Origin: Chrysomallon squamiferum
Lineage: Eukaryota > Mollusca > Gastropoda > Neomphalida > Peltospiridae
Reading direction: 5' to 3'
Length of the DNA: 31,500 bases
NCBI GenBank assembly: GCA_012295275.1
Contig: CM022671.1
Location: forward strand, 5,670,065-5,701,564
This document shows, in pieces, positions 1-10,586 of this stretch. A program made the translations under genes and the position numbers. Below the pieces are notes generated by a model. That model did not search any database. It was given only the letters and a program-made list of their open reading frames with translations, and had not been told where the DNA came from. How positions within the stretch are numbered: position 1 is the first letter of the stretch; the number at the start of each line of letters is the position of its first letter.

Positions 1-500
1 AATACGTTTACGTTTTTGCTATGGTGAAAATTAAATATAAAAATTAAATATAAAAATTAAATATAAAAATGAATTGAAAATATGGATTATAGGTGGTTAT
101 AGATTTATTTTTTTTCCTTTTTATTCCTTTTTTTTTCAATGAAAAAAATAAACTAAACCATTTGTAGGTCAAATTCTGTAGGTATCCTGGAACACTGAAT
201 TTATTCCCGTTTTATTTATTTATTAGTTATTTATTTGCTTTTTGATTTTTTGGTTTTTTATTATTACTAGTAATGTTTGTATTTTTTTTTTATTATATAT
301 TTTTTTTTCAGGTAACTGTTAAAATTTTACAAGAAATAATAAAACTAATTTTTTCTAAAGTTCTATTAAACAACACAAAATTAAATACATTTCTTAATGA
401 AGTTTTATCATTCATTTATTTATTACATAACATAAAATACAACACTTGCATTTCTTATAAAGTTAATTTGTCAAAAAATAGAAGAACAAAAAGTCCTCAC
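1..500 (-). other. SPT6 intron 2 (partial), no coding sequence seen
   Basis: This stretch lies downstream (minus sense) of the donor of SPT6 coding exon 2. It is AT-rich with several T runs. I see none of the acidic or KKxSDDE-like coding sequence expected for the next SPT6 exon, so the intron runs past the left edge. Confidence 0.6.
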
Positions 501-688
501 CTTTCTTTTGACCTTTATCCCCAAGTTCTCTTCAATGAGGTCAAAATCTTCATCAGACAGCTGGTCATCCAGTTCATCTCCTGATTCATGTTTCCGTTTT
601 GCTCCTTCTTCATCTGACTCCTCTTCTCCTTCATCTATCTCCTCATCAGCTATAAACCCTTTCATCTCCTCCGCAATCCTTTCCTCAT
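501..688 (-). CDS. SUPT6H: SPT6 coding exon 2
   Basis: The acceptor is AACATTCAG. The exon carries an acidic run and then DFDLIEENLGIKVKR, the best family signature in the window for SPT6. The donor is AAG|GTGAGG and the exon ends in phase 0. Confidence 0.92.
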
Positions 689-1290
689 CTGAATGTTATC
701 ATTAATATTAATTTTCAGTGACAACAATAATAAAAATAATTGTATTTTTTAATAATAATGCTAATAATTTTAATAACAGATCATCGTGTTCAAGAGATTC
801 ATGATTTAGAAATGTTCGATACAATGTATTATACACACTTATGTAAATACATTGAAGTAAAATGAGAATAAAATTGTACAATTAAGTATTAATAAAGCAA
901 ATTCAAAAGATAAGCTGTAATGGAACCATCTTACAGATAGTCCATTTATTTCTAGTCTTTGATTCAGTAAGTAAATTATCTTTCAAACTATCAAATACCT
1001 CTTCAGGAAAACAGAAAATCTTAAAGTTTTGTAAAACACAAGAGAGATGAATGAATTTTAAGCTACCTGCAATGTTAATTACAGAATTGCTGTGAAACGT
1101 GTTTTTAATCATCAGCTAGAACGGAAATATTACCATCAAGTCCTTCTTCATCTTCGTCATCATCATCAATTCGGGCTTTTCTTCGTTTCTTGTCATCTTT
1201 CTTCTTTCGGACGCGGATTTCATCGTCAGACCCTTCCCCCGAACTCGATCCCTCCGACTCCTCAGCTTCAGCATCAAAAAACTCAGACAT
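501..1290 (-). CDS. SUPT6H: SPT6 transcription elongation factor, N-terminal part (2 exons, partial gene)
   Basis: SPT6 is a nuclear histone chaperone and elongation factor that travels with RNA polymerase II. Only the acidic, disordered N-terminus is present, read from join(1134-1290, 501-688) on the minus strand. The start matches vertebrate SPT6: MSEFFDAEAEESEG here against MSDFVESEAEESEE in human. Exon 2 holds KGFIADEE and the strongly conserved block DFDLIEENLGIKVKR, which in human is DFDLIEENLGVKVKR. Exon 1 ends in phase 1 at G|GTAATA. Exon 2 opens after TTCAG and ends in phase 0 at AAG|GTGAGG, giving 115 codons in frame. Full-length SPT6 is about 1,700 residues, so most of the gene (helix-hairpin-helix, YqgF, S1 and SH2 domains) lies beyond the left edge. 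It is divergent from PPTC7. Confidence 0.93.
1134..1290 (-). CDS. SUPT6H: SPT6 coding exon 1
   Basis: ATG at 1290-1288 followed by 52 codons plus one base. It is Glu/Asp/Ser-rich with a central basic patch of Lys/Arg (RVRKKKDDKKRRKAR). The donor is GATG|GTAATA. Confidence 0.92.
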
Positions 1291-1304
1291 TTTTTAATTC
1301 TGCT

Positions 1305-1322
1305 TCTTACCTGAAATTAAAC
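1305..1322 (-). promoter_or_regulatory. Likely 3' splice site of an SPT6 5' UTR intron
   Basis: In minus sense, TTTAATTTCAG lies 20 bases before the SPT6 ATG and is followed at once by GTAAGA. As an acceptor it would start a 20-nt UTR stretch before the ATG. The same bases also form a near-perfect donor, CAG|GTAAGA. A 5' UTR intron is the simpler reading. Confidence 0.45.
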
Positions 1323-1338
1323 AGCATTTCTTTATTAT

Positions 1339-1371
1339 TATTTATTTTTTTTTTTTTTTTTTTTTTTTTTT
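1339..1371. repeat. Poly(T) tract
   Basis: A run of about 25 T follows ATTATTTA just upstream of SPT6 (poly(A) in gene sense). Low-complexity sequence with no other signal. Confidence 0.9.
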
Positions 1372-1544
1372 CAAATTAATTTTTTTTTGGTTTCTTCCCA
1401 TCAATTACAAATGGTTTGATTCAGTTCGTTGTCATTAACATTTTGCAGCCATAGTATCTATTTAATGTTGTTTCAGCATATTCCTGTCATGCATTGTCCT
1501 ATGTAATTCACATGATTATATTTATACATAATAGTACACATACA

Positions 1545-1602
1545 CATATATATATATATATATAGTTTTGTTTATATATATATACATGTGTGTGTGTGTG
1601 TG
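1545..1602. repeat. (TA)n / (TG)n compound microsatellite
   Basis: Two TA runs separated by GTTTTGTT and followed by about eight TG units. Confidence 0.95.
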
Positions 1603-3060
1603 AAATGTAAGATCATTTTTATTGCTCTGAAAGTAAAAGATCGCCACGCAATGTGATAATGAATAGTTATGACAATGTGACATTGAGCTGGCAATGCACC
1701 GTTAATAATAATTATTTTTATATTGTGCAGATCTAGCACATATCTGATTTCAAAGGACAAAAATCATATTTTAAAAAGTTATTTATGTATCTAGGATAAC
1801 ACAGTTATTATAGAGTTGCATGTTAAAAAATGTGTAGCGATCATCAAAATTCATCTGCAATAATTTAGCCATGCAGAGCCTGCTACGGTAGCCTCGATTA
1901 CACAGGCATCGTGAGTAGCAGCAAATTTCTGAGCAATCAGATTGCGTCCCTTCGAAATGGGTGGAGGATATTGTTGCCGTTGCTGATGAACTCGTCATAA
2001 GCCATAAGCCATAATAATTTGTTACTGTATTTAGAACAGTTTCCTTCACTTTGTCAGAGAAGATATAAACTAATTGCATCCAAGTAGTTTTAAACCGTCT
2101 CAGTTTTTCAATGTTCTTTATCAGAACAAAAACAAAATAAAGAAAAATGATGAAAAAAACAACAAGCAAAAACCAAAAACTTTGGTAGTACAAGTACAGG
2201 TTTAATCTCTTCTGAACTTAAAGTTATGAAGTTCTGATAGATCAAACAGCCACACTACAGTTTTATTATTATGGATTAATTCTAAAATCCTGTGATTTCC
2301 TGGATAAATTTTTTTTTCATTTAATTTTTTTCTTCTTCTTAATACTGAAAATTATAACTTTTGGATCATGCTGATAATATGCACAAATCTGTATCTTTCA
2401 TTCTAAGTCTTACTGCTTAAGCATAACTCACTAAATAGCTGAATTTCTGTATGCTGAACAACAACATGCACATTCTGACTAGTAACTCCAATAAATGTGC
2501 AATAAATGTTATAAACATAATAAAGACTACATCTCATGTAAATAGCATAAACCAAGTCATCTGCAAAAAGATAATGAGCAGTCAGCTAAAAATAAATATG
2601 CATCTCAACTGGTATCACCAGACAATGAAAACTTCAAATAATCATTTAATGCATTGATAATGATTTAATCATTCTAATCTGATTGTAATCATGATCATGT
2701 CGACGACTATGATTTGACATATCAAACCTTTTTTGAAACAATAAATAATACCTTAATATTTTACTTTAATAGTTACTTGCCTTTTACTTCAAAAATGGTG
2801 ATAAAAGAAAAAATAGGCCTAGCTGAATTTTCGTTTAAACACATTTAAAGGTGAAAACATAACGATAAATCATAAAATGACGACGGAGAAGTTACGATAA
2901 AAATGTTAACCATCAACAGATCAACGAAATGTGATATAATAATAAACAAAGAATATCATTGTCCATAAAAACATGTGGTGCACATATCGAAAAGAAAAGC
3001 AGTCTTAACAGTTTTGGAAATATTTTTACCAAAATAATATATAATCAAATCTTTTACCAA
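1603..3060. other. Intergenic region between SPT6 and PPTC7, no gene recognised
   Basis: A non-repetitive island at about 1840-2060 is noticeably more GC-rich than its flanks. It overlaps a minus open frame of 136 codons (1783-2193) with a hydrophobic start. I do not recognise a protein, and there is no convincing exon structure. The rest (2200-3060) is AT-rich sequence without visible signals. Confidence 0.5.
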
Positions 3061-3084
3061 ATTTGAGTGAAAACCCGATTTCTC

Positions 3085-3360
3085 TTTCCAAGCCGGAAGT
3101 CCTTGCTTGTTGAGGTTATTTCATATTAAATTGCTCCCGATACATTGCGCATCAGTTAAAGAGTTGCGGACTTTAAATTTCTTTATATTGGTGAAAAAAT
3201 ATTTTATTGTTAAATTAAAGTATTATTTTATTCAGCAGGCATTCAATGAGAAAAAAAATATATGATACCGAAAACCATACCTTCATGTCATGCGTATTGA
3301 ATCCTCTACGTAAAATGCACATAATTGCCGACAACAAACATGGGGCTTTCCGGATATTTC
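3085..3360. promoter_or_regulatory. Putative promoter region with two ETS-like motifs
   Basis: CCGGAAGT at 3093-3100 (minus: ACTTCCGG) is a consensus ETS/GABP core, common in animal housekeeping promoters. A second core, TTCCGGAT, lies at 3348-3355. Several CpGs fall in an otherwise CpG-poor region. The placement between divergent SPT6 and PPTC7 fits a promoter for the SPT6 5' UTR exon. This is inferred only; no TATA box or TSS was identified. Confidence 0.35.
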
Positions 3361-3421
3361 AAAATTGTAACATTTATTTGGCTGAAATATACTGAGTGAA
3401 TTAGTATATTCAAAATATGAG

Positions 3422-4800
3422 GTTTTTTTTTTTTTTTTTTTTAAATGCTTACAATATTCATTGTCGAATAAAATTATAAATTCTATATTTAGATGAAAAT
3501 TAACACTGATCCTGTACGTGTTTTCTTTTACAGTTCTTTGTACTTATTGTAAAGTTATTCAGCATTTACATCATGTACTTAACAACTTTATATGCTGAAT
3601 TTCTTTTCAGATAAAAGAATGTCGTAAAATAGAAATTTGAAATTTAAGAAAAACATAAAGTGGCAAAAATTAATAATAATAATAATAATATTTAATAAAC
3701 AAATATATATATATATATTATATAAATAAATAATAAATAAATAAACAAATTAATAAATTAATTAATGTATATCAATTACAATATTTTTTTCGATGGCCTT
3801 ATAAATGTAAAAAATATACCGTTTAATTTATTCGGTGCCTTTTTAACCATATGAATGACACATTTCTTTGCATCCTCTCTTTCTCGTTTACTCATGTTCG
3901 TCTTACTGTTTATTTCTATTTTATTTTCATTTAATTAATTTCTTGTCACAACATATTATGAAATATAAAAAATAAAAAAAATAAAAAAAGTTTATGCAGC
4001 AACTATATACATTATAAACAACTGATTATATGTTATTATTATTATTATTAAATTACTATATTGTTATTGTTTTTAGATAATAATTATTTATTATTTCGGC
4101 ATTATTAAACAATAACATCATACAAAATGTTAACTAGCTATATCTGATGCTGATATTACCACGGCTAGTAAATACTTTATAATTCCACTGTTACAGCAAT
4201 GAACGAATATGACAGATTAATTAATGCAGTGTTAATTACTAACTTCTCCTGTCAGTAACAAGAGTTAATGTCGTTTTAGCCGATTGGTTTGACCTTTGAA
4301 CTTTCAAACTGATGACTCCAGATCAAATCATTTCGTTTTTAAACATTTGTTCGATTGTATAGAATATATTTATAAAATAGTTAATGAAAATGGTGAGAAA
4401 TACGAACTTTAAGGATTGCATTGCTGCAAATACACCTTAATTTTCTGTTTGATTTTACTTTCCCAAGTTTAATATATTATTTTTAATTATTATAGTCTGT
4501 TAAAGTCTTATTTCCAAGTTCTCTAGACAAACAGACGTATGAAATGCAAAATGAACTGTAGCATACGCTTTCTGATTGATGCGATTAAACCATACAGATA
4601 GCGTACTTTTCATTTGTTTAAATATAAATGAAATGCAAGCCTAAGGGGCGAGAAAAAGGTTAATAATAAAAAAAAATTGAAAAAAAAAAAAAAAAAAAAA
4701 TCTTTTACTGGAATCGCCAAATAAGAAAGACTAATTTTTGTGGATTGGTACCATACAGCTATTTTATCGAGTTCTACATTTTCTTAATTCATTAGCGTAT
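3422..4800. other. Intergenic AT-rich region with simple repeats
   Basis: Contains a T run (3423-3442), (AAT)n at about 3668-3690, a TA run near 3704-3720, (TTA)n near 4033-4050 and an A run near 4680-4700. No coding or RNA gene seen. Confidence 0.7.
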
Positions 4801-4830
4801 CAATTCTCCAATAGTAGTATACAAACAAAG

Positions 4831-4965
4831 GTCGTGTGACGCTACAAAGGACAAGCATGGCGGTGATCAGCTGAAACGTTCTTTCATGTAGGTCATAAGA
4901 TAATTTCAGTTTTTGTGAGGATGGAAACAGGATTTACTTTACATTAACAAGTGATCTGGCGTGTC
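4831..4965 (+). promoter_or_regulatory. PPTC7 5' leader / proximal promoter with YY1-like site and three short uORFs
   Basis: AAGCATGGCGGTGATC at 4853-4868 resembles the YY1 core AAnATGGCGG, often found at animal transcription starts, and GTGACG lies just upstream. If transcribed, the leader carries three uORFs: ATG at 4857 with stop at 4872-4874 (MAVIS), a bare start-stop ATG-TAG at 4886-4891, and ATG at 4921 with stop at 4945-4947 (METGFTLH). All end before the PPTC7 ATG at 4966. The true transcript start is unknown. Confidence 0.45.
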
Positions 4966-5191
4966 ATGCAATCCGTAGCTCTGTATGGCAGGCTTGTAGC
5001 CCGAGCTATTGTATCTGGAATACACAATGAATTTCAGTTGAAATCGCCACGAGAAATTCCCAAGGATCCGTTACAGTTGGTCACTGGTCACTCTGGATTT
5101 TCAAAGACTTTATCACCAAACACTTTAAGAAAATGGAATTTCGGTGATGATGCTTATTTTATAGCACGAAGTAAAGTAGCTGACGTAATAG
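4966..5191 (+). CDS. PPTC7: PPTC7 exon 1 (targeting region and GDD motif)
   Basis: Codons 1-75 plus one base. It holds the basic N-terminus with LYGRLVARA and the GDDAYFIAR motif. The donor is ATAG|GTAAAT; the open frame runs on past it without homology. An in-frame GTG at 4951 is not used as the start. Confidence 0.93.
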
Positions 5192-8175
5192 GTAAATATC
5201 TAAATGACTTTAGTTCTATTTCTAGATGGTGCTTGCGGTACGGTACCACTATCACTTCAGTATTCCCGACATTTTATTTTTCTTTGTGTCAGAAATGTAA
5301 TTTAGTCATCATTTGTCTCTAAAAATATACTGTAGTCATCTTATTTTCTTTCTATCTTTGTTCGTTATTCCATATGATATAATGTTATTTCATGTAAAAA
5401 CCTCTTTGTAATTATAACAAAATTTACAAAACATGATTTACTAATTAAAATTAAAATAATCAATAATAGAAATAGATCCGTTTCTTCTTCCATTCATTTT
5501 CATAGCCTATGGTTCATTCTTTCTTTCTCTTTCAGTTCTATGTATATTACTTATGCAATAATACATTTTAAAACTTACATTATACTGAGAACACTAGCCC
5601 AGTCTTGTAGCTAATTCGGTAATTGTCATTCATCTTTTACATTTAACTATTTTCTCAATACCAAATTATTTTACTTTATTATTTTCAAGAAAACATGATT
5701 ATAATCACACAGACTAATATGAAATATAAAATATATGACTATCTTCAGTATCACATACTGTTATAAATATATAATACTTTATTTTTAAACATTATTTTCA
5801 GGTATTGCAGATGGAGTGGGGGGCTGGAGAAGTTATGGAGTTGATCCTTCAGCCTTTCCCCGTACACTGATGGCAACGTGTGAACGAATGGTCAATGAAG
5901 GAAGATTTCGCCCTCAGGCACCTACTGAAGTAATCGCTGCAAGTTACAATGAAATGCTGGAACAGAAGTTACCTTTAATAGGTAAGTCATTCAACAATAT
6001 ATCTGGTATAACGTTAAAAATAAAAAATCTCTAGTACAAATAAAGATATAAGGTAATGATATGTATGGAAAATAATTCAACATTTATATGTAAATTATCA
6101 GGTGAAATAATAAAAATAAAAATCTTTAACAGAAATAAAAATATTTTATCTAATGTTTTATATGATGAAGGACGGCAACATAAGTTTAAAAATAACAATC
6201 TCTGACACAAGATTCACAATGAATTAAGGTTAAATTGTTAATCTTAAATGAACTGAGACAGAATTTTAATTTTTAAATAACAATAACACACAGAACATAG
6301 GTATTTAGTGTAGGCTTTTTTCAAATGGTAATGCTGAGGAGATAAATAAAGAATAGAATAAAAGGCATTGTCAGAGATTTTTAAAAATAACATAACATAT
6401 AGCCAGAGCAAACAGACAGTGCAGTCGTAATAGAGTAGTGTGTGAGGGTTTTTTTGTTCGTTTTTTTTTCACAACAGACTAGGTTATTTTCATTTCATGG
6501 AATCCAGACTATCAATAGATATTTCAATGAAAGGACATCTTTGTGTAAAGTCAGTGTGTAAATTTCAGTTTTATTCAAATGAAATGAAATTTTCCTGGCT
6601 TACATTTGTTACCCCTGTGGAGAATTTTTTTTTAATTTTTTTGTTGTTTTTTAAAATTTAAAATTTATTTGGTATTTCTCTGTTTCAAATTTTTTCCTTT
6701 TTCTCTTTCTATGGTTTTTAGTCATTAAGAATATTTGAAATTTGTTAAATGAGAAATGACATTTGATAGAGAGAATCTGGGTCATTCAAACATGGTGAAA
6801 ACTGATAAATGTCATTTATCATGAGTGAAGGTATTTACATGTTGACTAAGCAGTTTATAATTAAAAATAGCTGGCTTCTCAAAATATACACATAAAACAG
6901 ATATACGTTGATTAACTTTAGAATACATAATGTTTATTTAGCATCACTCTGTGATTTTCATAATGATTGTATGAAGAGAACTTTGGTGCTTCTGCACTTA
7001 GTCTGATGTTACCAAACAGCAACGAGGAATAAGTAAATGTTTTTCATTATGTGTCTGTGTGTGTGTGTGTGTGTACATACACAGTGCACAAAAGGCACAT
7101 TATAATGGACAGATTTTTGCACAGGGGTTCATAAAGATGCACAGTTTTACATTCATGTCTGTTCAGTTAATTGAAAATGACCCTTAATAATGTCAAAATA
7201 ATCCCATGCTCCCCAAAAAGTTTTTTGGAGAAAACGACTTAGTGACTGTTGATATTTAACGTGATGGGGAACCCTGGTCTTTTACACATCACAGTAGCAT
7301 TGTATGAAATGGAAACAGAGAAGGGTTGATCCTCTGTCTGCTGGCATGTAGATGAGATATGGAAAATACCTTATTTACAATTGCTTTTGTTTTGTTATTT
7401 TGGACAGATAGATCATTTTGTAAAATAGAATATCCTGTGTATGTATGTATCTATGTATCACTGCATCACAGGTATTGTGCCTGTATGTATATAACACACA
7501 TGTAATTAGATGCTATAAATATTTGCCTGACTGTTTATTTTATTTTTTTAATATATAATTTATTTATTTATTTTAGTTTATACATATTACAGTGGTTTAT
7601 TTAAGTAGTACTCAGTAATTTATTTTTGCCAGTACACAAACAGTGGGTATCAGACTTTTAATAAATAATGTGTGTACATAAATCTGTAGTGGAAATACCT
7701 GAAACACAACTCTAAAACACATTCACCATTGTTCTTGTGTTCCACCCCACATAAAGAATTACTCACTAACAGATCTTTTTACGTACTGTTATTATACATA
7801 ATTTAAATCAAACTGTTCATTGCAGAAAGACATTTCAAATACTCATGCTTAGAGTATATTGTGCACAAAAGAAGCAACAACTAAGTGTAATGACTATAAA
7901 TAATTTTGTATTGTACATAGCATGGGCAAATAAACAAATTAACAAACAAACAAATTAATAAATAACTTATAAGTAAGTATATATATAAGTAAACCTATGT
8001 ATTTGTTATATACTTAAATGTAAACAAATATAAATTCTTACACACTCTACAAACACATCTAGAGGGAACATTTTGTCTTAAAATGTGATTGGCAGTAATT
8101 ATTAAAATTCAGTAGTGTCAATTACATGATATATTTTAGAATTGTGATCTCTGAAACCTCCACACACACACACAT

Positions 8176-8219
<44 letters not shown>

Positions 8220-10547
8220 TCATGTACATATACGCACTCATTCATGTACATACACACAGTGTAACTGATCAGTACTTTGTATTGTAAATTTATTTCTTGT
8301 TTCGCTACTTTTCCAGGCAGCAGTACTGCGTGTATTGTTGCCCTCCACCGCGAGGAACAGACTGTGTATTCTGCAAACCTGGGGGACAGTGGTTTCCTCG
8401 TCATCAGGGAGGGAGAGGTCATCCACAGGTCAGTGGAACAACAGCATTACTTCAACACCCCCTTCCAGCTGGCCGTTGTCCCCCCACATCAACAAGGTCT
8501 TGTCCATTGTGATAGGTAAGTGTCATCTGTAGGTGTGAAAGTCCTTAATAACTCATGTGCAGGTGTGAATGATATACACATATAATGTATTCTATGGTCT
8601 AATGTTATATCATAGATGTGTAGTTTTATAGCATACAAGTATAATGGTATACCACAGAGGAATAATGTTATAGTATACATGATACAGCTTTAATGTACCA
8701 TACAGAAATAATTTTATAGCATACAAGTATAATGTTATACCATATAGGAATAATGTTATATCATACAGGAATAATATTATACCTGTGTGGTATATCTTTT
8801 ATAACACTTAAGTACAATATTATACCATACAGGTATAAAGATGTAGCATACAGGTATAATGTCATACCATATAGGAATAATGTTATAGCATTCAGGTATT
8901 TTAAACCAAACAGGAATAATGATATAGCATTCAGGTATAATGTTATATCATACTGGTATAACGTTACACCATACAGGAATAATGTTATATCACACAGGTA
9001 TAATGTTATATCATACAAGTATAATGTTATATCAAGCAAGTATAATATTTATTATACAGTTATGAAAGTGTAATGTTCAGATAATGAATGACACTTATTT
9101 GGTTTTCCACCTCATCACTACAGAAGCTAACTGCATAACCTCTACCAACTCCAGTTTTCTCTTTACATTAGTATTTAATAATTAGTTAGTCATACTGTTG
9201 TTTAAAATTATATTATAACTATATATGTGTGACACTGATGTGTATCCAAACTGATACATAAAGATAAGTGGAACTCAAAGCAAAGATCAGTGAAGCCATC
9301 ACTTACATTAGTCATATTTTGGCTGACTGGATTAAAAACTATTTTTACATTTTTACATTTCTGATTCCTTTTGATATATTTCATTTATCTCTGCATCATG
9401 TTTGGAATTTTTTCTCAGGAAATGAGGCATCTAACAAGATATGACAGTGTTTGTTTATACAAAAGAGCTCTAAAACATGTATATCAATTAAATACAAACC
9501 CATTTGTAACAAAATACCAAAATCTAAAGTGTCTGTGTCACTGCACCATTGTTGGCTAGAACTCAATACTTGGTTGTGTGACTTGAGACTAGTTTTGGTG
9601 TGATGGTTCACATGTTATAACAAAATGGCTACATAAACTTGGCAGTCTTCCATATTTCATTTTATTTTAGTTGTCTCAGTACCTGACATTGAACTCGGCC
9701 AGTTATAACGTGATACGATTAACAGAATATCCTGATGAAACTCAGTCTGCTGTGACAGCTAAAACAGTCATAAAAGAGATGAATGTTGTTACGTTTCAAA
9801 CACAAGTCTTGTATAATGATAATAGGTATTATAATCCAAGAGAGAAAACTGTCATTTTTCCATAGACTGTTTTTTTTTTTTTTTTTTTTTTTTTTTTCAA
9901 CCTGTGGAGAAATATTTATTTTTTATACTTCTAAAGTTCAGGAGATCCATTGTTGAATATTAAATTACTTTCAAAAATTATTTAGTCACTATCTTTTTTA
10001 CCCCCACTTCTTGCTTAACTAACTATTATTTTAAAAATAAATAATGATTAACTTTAAATGTTTTTTATGTTGTGTTATTTATTTATTTATTTATCTGTGC
10101 TTATAAAATTTTGTGTTAAATTTATATTTTTCTACTTTCTGTTGTTTTTTTTCTTCTTCTTCTTCTTCATCTTCTTTATCATCTTCGTCATCTTCTTCTT
10201 TATCTTCATCTTCTTATTATTATTATATTTTCCCTGTGTTTCTTTTTAAATTTTAAATCAATATATTATTTATTATATTATTTCCAATTTGTTTTTAGTC
10301 CCGAAGTTGCTGAAAGTTCATCGTTTGGAGTTGAGGAAGGAGACATAATTCTACTCGGTACTGATGGTCTCTTTGACAACATGAGTGAAGATCTGTTACT
10401 ACGATACACATCTAATCTGAAAGTAATGTCTCCTTTTATTATTGTTATTGTTATATTTATTTGCATTGTTATTGTTGTAGTTTTGTTTTTATTTTTAGTG
10501 ATATCATTATTTGTTATTATTATTATTATTATTGATATCATTATTTG

Positions 10548-10586
<39 letters not shown>

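Noticed and set aside
1783-2193. 136-codon minus frame with a hydrophobic N-terminus
   Set aside because: No recognisable domain and no splice-site pattern. The hydrophobic part is a translated A/T run. Kept only as an unexplained island.
4951-4965. GTG at 4951 as the PPTC7 start
   Set aside because: The ATG at 4966 gives an N-terminus that aligns with human PPTC7; GTG starts are not expected here.
5192-5322. Extension of PPTC7 exon 1 past 5191
   Set aside because: The open frame continues but loses homology at a good donor, and exon 2 resumes the family sequence in phase.
8732-9073. Open frames on both strands rich in Tyr, Asn and Ile
   Set aside because: Entirely explained by a 21-bp intronic tandem repeat.
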